Below, piece by piece: positions 46,485 to 49,295 of a stretch of DNA of 49,295 bases (positions are counted from its first letter, which is position 1; the number at the start of each line of letters is the position of its first letter). The translations under genes and the position numbers were made by a program. The stretch is from an uncultured Gimesia sp. Lineage in GTDB: Bacteria; Planctomycetota; Planctomycetia; Planctomycetales; Planctomycetaceae. The stretch is from contig NZ_CALEMX010000549.1 in NCBI RefSeq assembly GCF_937910335.1, forward strand, positions 1-49,295, read 5' to 3'. The notes under the pieces are model-generated. The model was not told the origin of the DNA, did no database searches, and worked only from the letters and a program-made list of their open reading frames with translations.

Positions 46485-49295
46485 TCATTTACCTGCCTTG
46501 AGTGGTATGTCATCAACCAGCGGGAACTGTAAAATCCGTTCGTATTCAACGCGTGTTGTTTCTCCATTACCAAAAGCAATAATCCCGGGGAAGATAGAAC
46601 ACTCAGTCAATGCACGCTCTAATTCGACAGGGTCACCACACTGTTGGCCGTTGAGAAAGACGGTAATCTTGCGACCTTCTAACAGGATATGTAAACGGTC
46701 CCAGCTACCCAGACCATTTGTTGGTACCTGTTTGGTCAACACCGTTTTCTTGGGAGTGGAAGGACCGGGACTAAAAATAAGATCGGGGCCGATCACTAAC
46801 TCCCCATTTCTCATCGAAACGTGAAAACCATATTTAAGGTCATGGTCGTGAAATGTCTGCAACCAGCCATAGCCTTTCACCAGTCGAACATCGATTTGAA
46901 TCAGACCGCTGGGGGCCGCCTTACTCAGGTACCAGAACCAATAACCAAAGCGTTTCGAATTTTGCGATTTGTATTCGATGATCGAGCGGCCATCGCGCTG
47001 TTCTCGCAGCCAATTCTCATTCTTGTCATATATTTCATTCTTTTCGTATTCCTCTTCAAGCACCGGTTTCTGTTTCAGGAGTTTGAGGAGACGTGGATCT
47101 GTCATTTTGAATGTTTGGTCCAGGTTTTCTGGAAGAGCGAACCTGAGAATCCGTTCGTATTCCACTTTAGTAATACTTTTTTTGCTCTCATTCAACGCAC
47201 CCGGACAGACATTGTAACTTCCCAGGTCAAACTTTAATTTTACCGGTTCCCCACATTGTTTGCCGTTGAGAAACACGGTAACAGTCCGTCCTTCAATCAA
47301 TACGTGCAGCCGGTCAAATTGATTCAGACCATGCGTCGGAGCCGTAGAATCCAGGTCTCTCTCGCGGGGCCAAAGTGTTTTTTTTCGTTCTGGTGAAAAG
47401 AAGGAAGGCCCGACCCTGATCCTGCCTTCTTTCAATTCGATTCGAAAGCCGACCCGATGCTCATCATTGTGGAACACCACCACCCATCCAGATCCTTGCG
47501 TTGTTCGAACATCAACCTGGACCAGACCTGAACCTTGATGACTGGCCCAGGACCAGGACCCATTGATAAATCCAAGCTCTGATTCAACGAACATACGGTC
47601 ATCCCGCATTTCATACACAAATGAATTCCTGTGTTCGGGCTTACGTATAAAATCAAATTCCTGAACTTTAACCGGTTCCTGCTTTAAGATTTCGCTCAGA
47701 CGTGGATCAGTCGTTTTGAATGTTTGATCCAAATTATCAATCAGAGGGAACTGGAGTACCCGTTCGTACTCCACTTTAGTGATACTTTTACCGCTTACAT
47801 TCACAGCTCCTGTACAGACCCGATAACTACCCAGATCAAAATCCAATGTTATCTGGTCGCCGCATTGTTTACCGTTGAGAAATACGGTAATGGTTCGTCC
47901 TTTAATCAGAACATGCAGTCGGTCGAACTGATTCAGACCATGTGTCGGAGCCTGCTCGATGAGTGTTCTATAAACGGGCGTTAAAGATTTTGAGCGGGGA
48001 CCAAAAATAGAGGAGCCGAAACTCAAACTGCCATTTTTCATTTCAAAACGAATACCACGATTTTGAGGGTCATTGTGGAATACCACCATCCAACCACATC
48101 CCTCAATAGTTCGAACATCGATCTGGGCCAGACCCGAACGATAATGATCGGTGGACGGCCAGGCCGCGTGAACATTTCCACGCTTTGATTCAATGAAATG
48201 ACGACCATCTCGAACAGAATGAAAAAACGCACCATCTTTCTCGAGATTACGTTTAAAATCAAATTCCTGAACGTCAACCGGTTTCTGCTTCAAGATTTCT
48301 GCAAGACGGGGATGTACTGGAATTGCTTCCATAGAATCTTGCGGATCAACACTGCGATTCTTCTGATTGATTTTTCCGATATCTTCCGGTGGAATCAGCA
48401 GCGGGATCCTCACATTATCCTCGACGATATCCTTGGAAAACTCTCCACCTAGAAATGGATAGTCTCTCTGACTAACTTTAATAGAGGGATTCGTTCTGAC
48501 ATTGAAAATCGTATCTGGATGAAAGCTTCTAAATCGCTCTCGCCCCGGTTTTGTCACTTTCGTCCATCTGACATCAAGATTTGCAATCTTCGCTTTCGTC
48601 TGTTTGGCAAATTCAAGCAATCCCTGATCGGTCAAGTCAGAATGAGCCAAGCTTAATGAATCAATGCGAACAGCATCTTTCAAATGAGGCAGCAACTGAT
48701 CGGCATTGTTAATCTTCGAAGCAACGATTCTTTGATATGTCCAGGAAAGTCTGGGGATTGATTCCCAAAATGCTTTTGTCGTTCGACTCGTTTTCTCTAT
48801 CTCCAACGTATGAAACCGACAGGCAGAAACCCCATCCCAGACTCCTGATTTTCGATTGTTAATATTAGTACCCTCCAATATACAACCAGCGGCAGCAAAT
48901 GTTTTGGCAATCGGGGTAACGGGATCCTTGCCTATCAATTGTTTGTCAAAATGGATGAGCACTCTGATCCCCGGATTTTTCTGTTGCAGTTTCTCGACCT
49001 CTTTGGGATCAATCGATTTCACATCATACAGGGATAGAAAGCGGATTTGAGGATAATTTCCTAAACCGGTCAGATCTGGAACCTCATCAGCAGAACCACT
49101 AGAAAAAGCAATCGCACTCAGATTAGGAAATGCGGATAAAAATTTCCAATCATCATCGAGATGACGCGTTGAAATATGGAGAAACCGCACGTTTTTCAGT
49201 TCAGGTAACTTAGCCAACTGTGATGTTTTTAATTTGCAATTATAAACCCGCATTTCCCAGATGACTTCCCTCGCTTTGGCACGTAATTTGCGCCA
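46485..49295 (-). CDS. LRR-like plus triple LamG-like repeat protein, 5' end outside the window
   Basis: At least 936 residues; the frame is open to the right edge, so the ATG at 49253 is probably internal. The first 260 or so visible residues have leucine-rich-repeat character ('LAKLPELKNVRFLHIS', 'DSLSLAHSDLTDQGLLEF'). Three consecutive units of about 202 residues follow (about 48320-47711, 47710-47103 and 47102-46485). Each opens with an 'RL-E-ILKQKPV' motif, has 'FDRLHVLI-GR-VTVFLNGKQCG' in the centre and ends in 'KVEYERILQFPL'. The units look like concanavalin-type (LamG/DUF1080-like) jelly rolls that bind sugars or proteins. The missing N-terminus might carry a kinase or a membrane anchor; this cannot be seen. 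Confidence 0.75.
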   Translation of the reverse strand, partial: WRKLRAKAREVIWEMRVYNCKLKTSQLAKLPELKNVRFLHISTRHLDDDWKFLSAFPNLSAIAFSSGSADEVPDLTGLGNYPQIRFLSLYDVKSIDPKEVEKLQQKNPGIRVLIHFDKQLIGKDPVTPIAKTFAAAGCILEGTNINNRKSGVWDGVSACRFHTLEIEKTSRTTKAFWESIPRLSWTYQRIVASKINNADQLLPHLKDAVRIDSLSLAHSDLTDQGLLEFAKQTKAKIANLDVRWTKVTKPGRERFRSFHPDTIFNVRTNPSIKVSQRDYPFLGGEFSKDIVEDNVRIPLLIPPEDIGKINQKNRSVDPQDSMEAIPVHPRLAEILKQKPVDVQEFDFKRNLEKDGAFFHSVRDGRHFIESKRGNVHAAWPSTDHYRSGLAQIDVRTIEGCGWMVVFHNDPQNRGIRFEMKNGSLSFGSSIFGPRSKSLTPVYRTLIEQAPTHGLNQFDRLHVLIKGRTITVFLNGKQCGDQITLDFDLGSYRVCTGAVNVSGKSITKVEYERVLQFPLIDNLDQTFKTTDPRLSEILKQEPVKVQEFDFIRKPEHRNSFVYEMRDDRMFVESELGFINGSWSWASHQGSGLVQVDVRTTQGSGWVVVFHNDEHRVGFRIELKEGRIRVGPSFFSPERKKTLWPRERDLDSTAPTHGLNQFDRLHVLIEGRTVTVFLNGKQCGEPVKLKFDLGSYNVCPGALNESKKSITKVEYERILRFALPENLDQTFKMTDPRLLKLLKQKPVLEEEYEKNEIYDKNENWLREQRDGRSIIEYKSQNSKRFGYWFWYLSKAAPSGLIQIDVRLVKGYGWLQTFHDHDLKYGFHVSMRNGELVIGPDLIFSPGPSTPKKTVLTKQVPTNGLGSWDRLHILLEGRKITVFLNGQQCGDPVELERALTECSIFPGIIAFGNGETTRVEYERILQFPLVDDIPLKAGK

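Overview
This window looks like a chromosomal segment of a planctomycete, probably a Gimesia-like member of the Planctomycetaceae. That placement is an inference from gene content. The supporting signs are DUF1573 proteins, a metallophosphatase-like protein fused to multihaem cytochrome c, a CXXCH-bearing toroid protein, a response regulator with its DNA-binding domain at the N-terminus, GT87 glycosyltransferases and large LRR/LamG-type proteins. No mobile element, phage, CRISPR array, rRNA or tRNA gene was seen. Most of the window is core housekeeping DNA with lineage-specific genes between the blocks.

Layout. 1-4149 (+): the 3' end of a TPR gene, a DUF1573 exported protein, a tetrahaem cytochrome with a phosphoesterase-like N-terminus, and a CYTH-domain protein. 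4150-9949 (+): recA with its own promoter, a structured leader and a terminator, then a trypsin-like PDZ protease 11 bp upstream of alaS. 9973-15410 (-): a DapA-family aldolase with an unusual C-terminal tail, an NhaC-type antiporter, and a histidine kinase/response regulator pair. 15954-18906 (-): ruvB and mnmG. 19034-23282 (-): yebC followed by three tandem paralogues that each join two zinc ribbons to a polytopic membrane domain. 23389-31819 (-): nusA-infB-rbfA, a gene for an endonuclease III-like domain with a histone H1-like lysine-rich tail, and a large exported TPR protein. rimP is not next to nusA; a hairpin series ending in an intrinsic terminator lies upstream of nusA instead. 32573-33991 (+): an exported TPR protein whose 3' end meets a strong bidirectional terminator. 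34168-39996 (-): the fatty-acid cluster rpmF-plsX-fabD-acpP-fabF plus a second ketosynthase-like gene that has lost its catalytic cysteine; fabH and fabG are missing from the cluster. 40266-49295: an exported TPR-like protein, a haem-motif toroid protein, a small membrane protein, a GT87 glycosyltransferase, a membrane protein, and an LRR plus triple-repeat LamG-like protein that runs off the right edge.

How the genes work together. The core blocks cover recombination (recA, ruvB), tRNA charging and modification (alaS, mnmG), transcription and translation (nusA, infB, rbfA, rpmF) and lipid synthesis (plsX, fabD, acpP, fabF). The most interesting accessory signals are the Glu-His-Asn ketosynthase-like protein beside fabF, the aldolase tail resembling a microcompartment encapsulation peptide, the zinc-ribbon membrane triplet, the HhH/H1-tail fusion, and the leaders of nusA and recA. 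All functional calls rest on reading motifs by eye; no database search was run.
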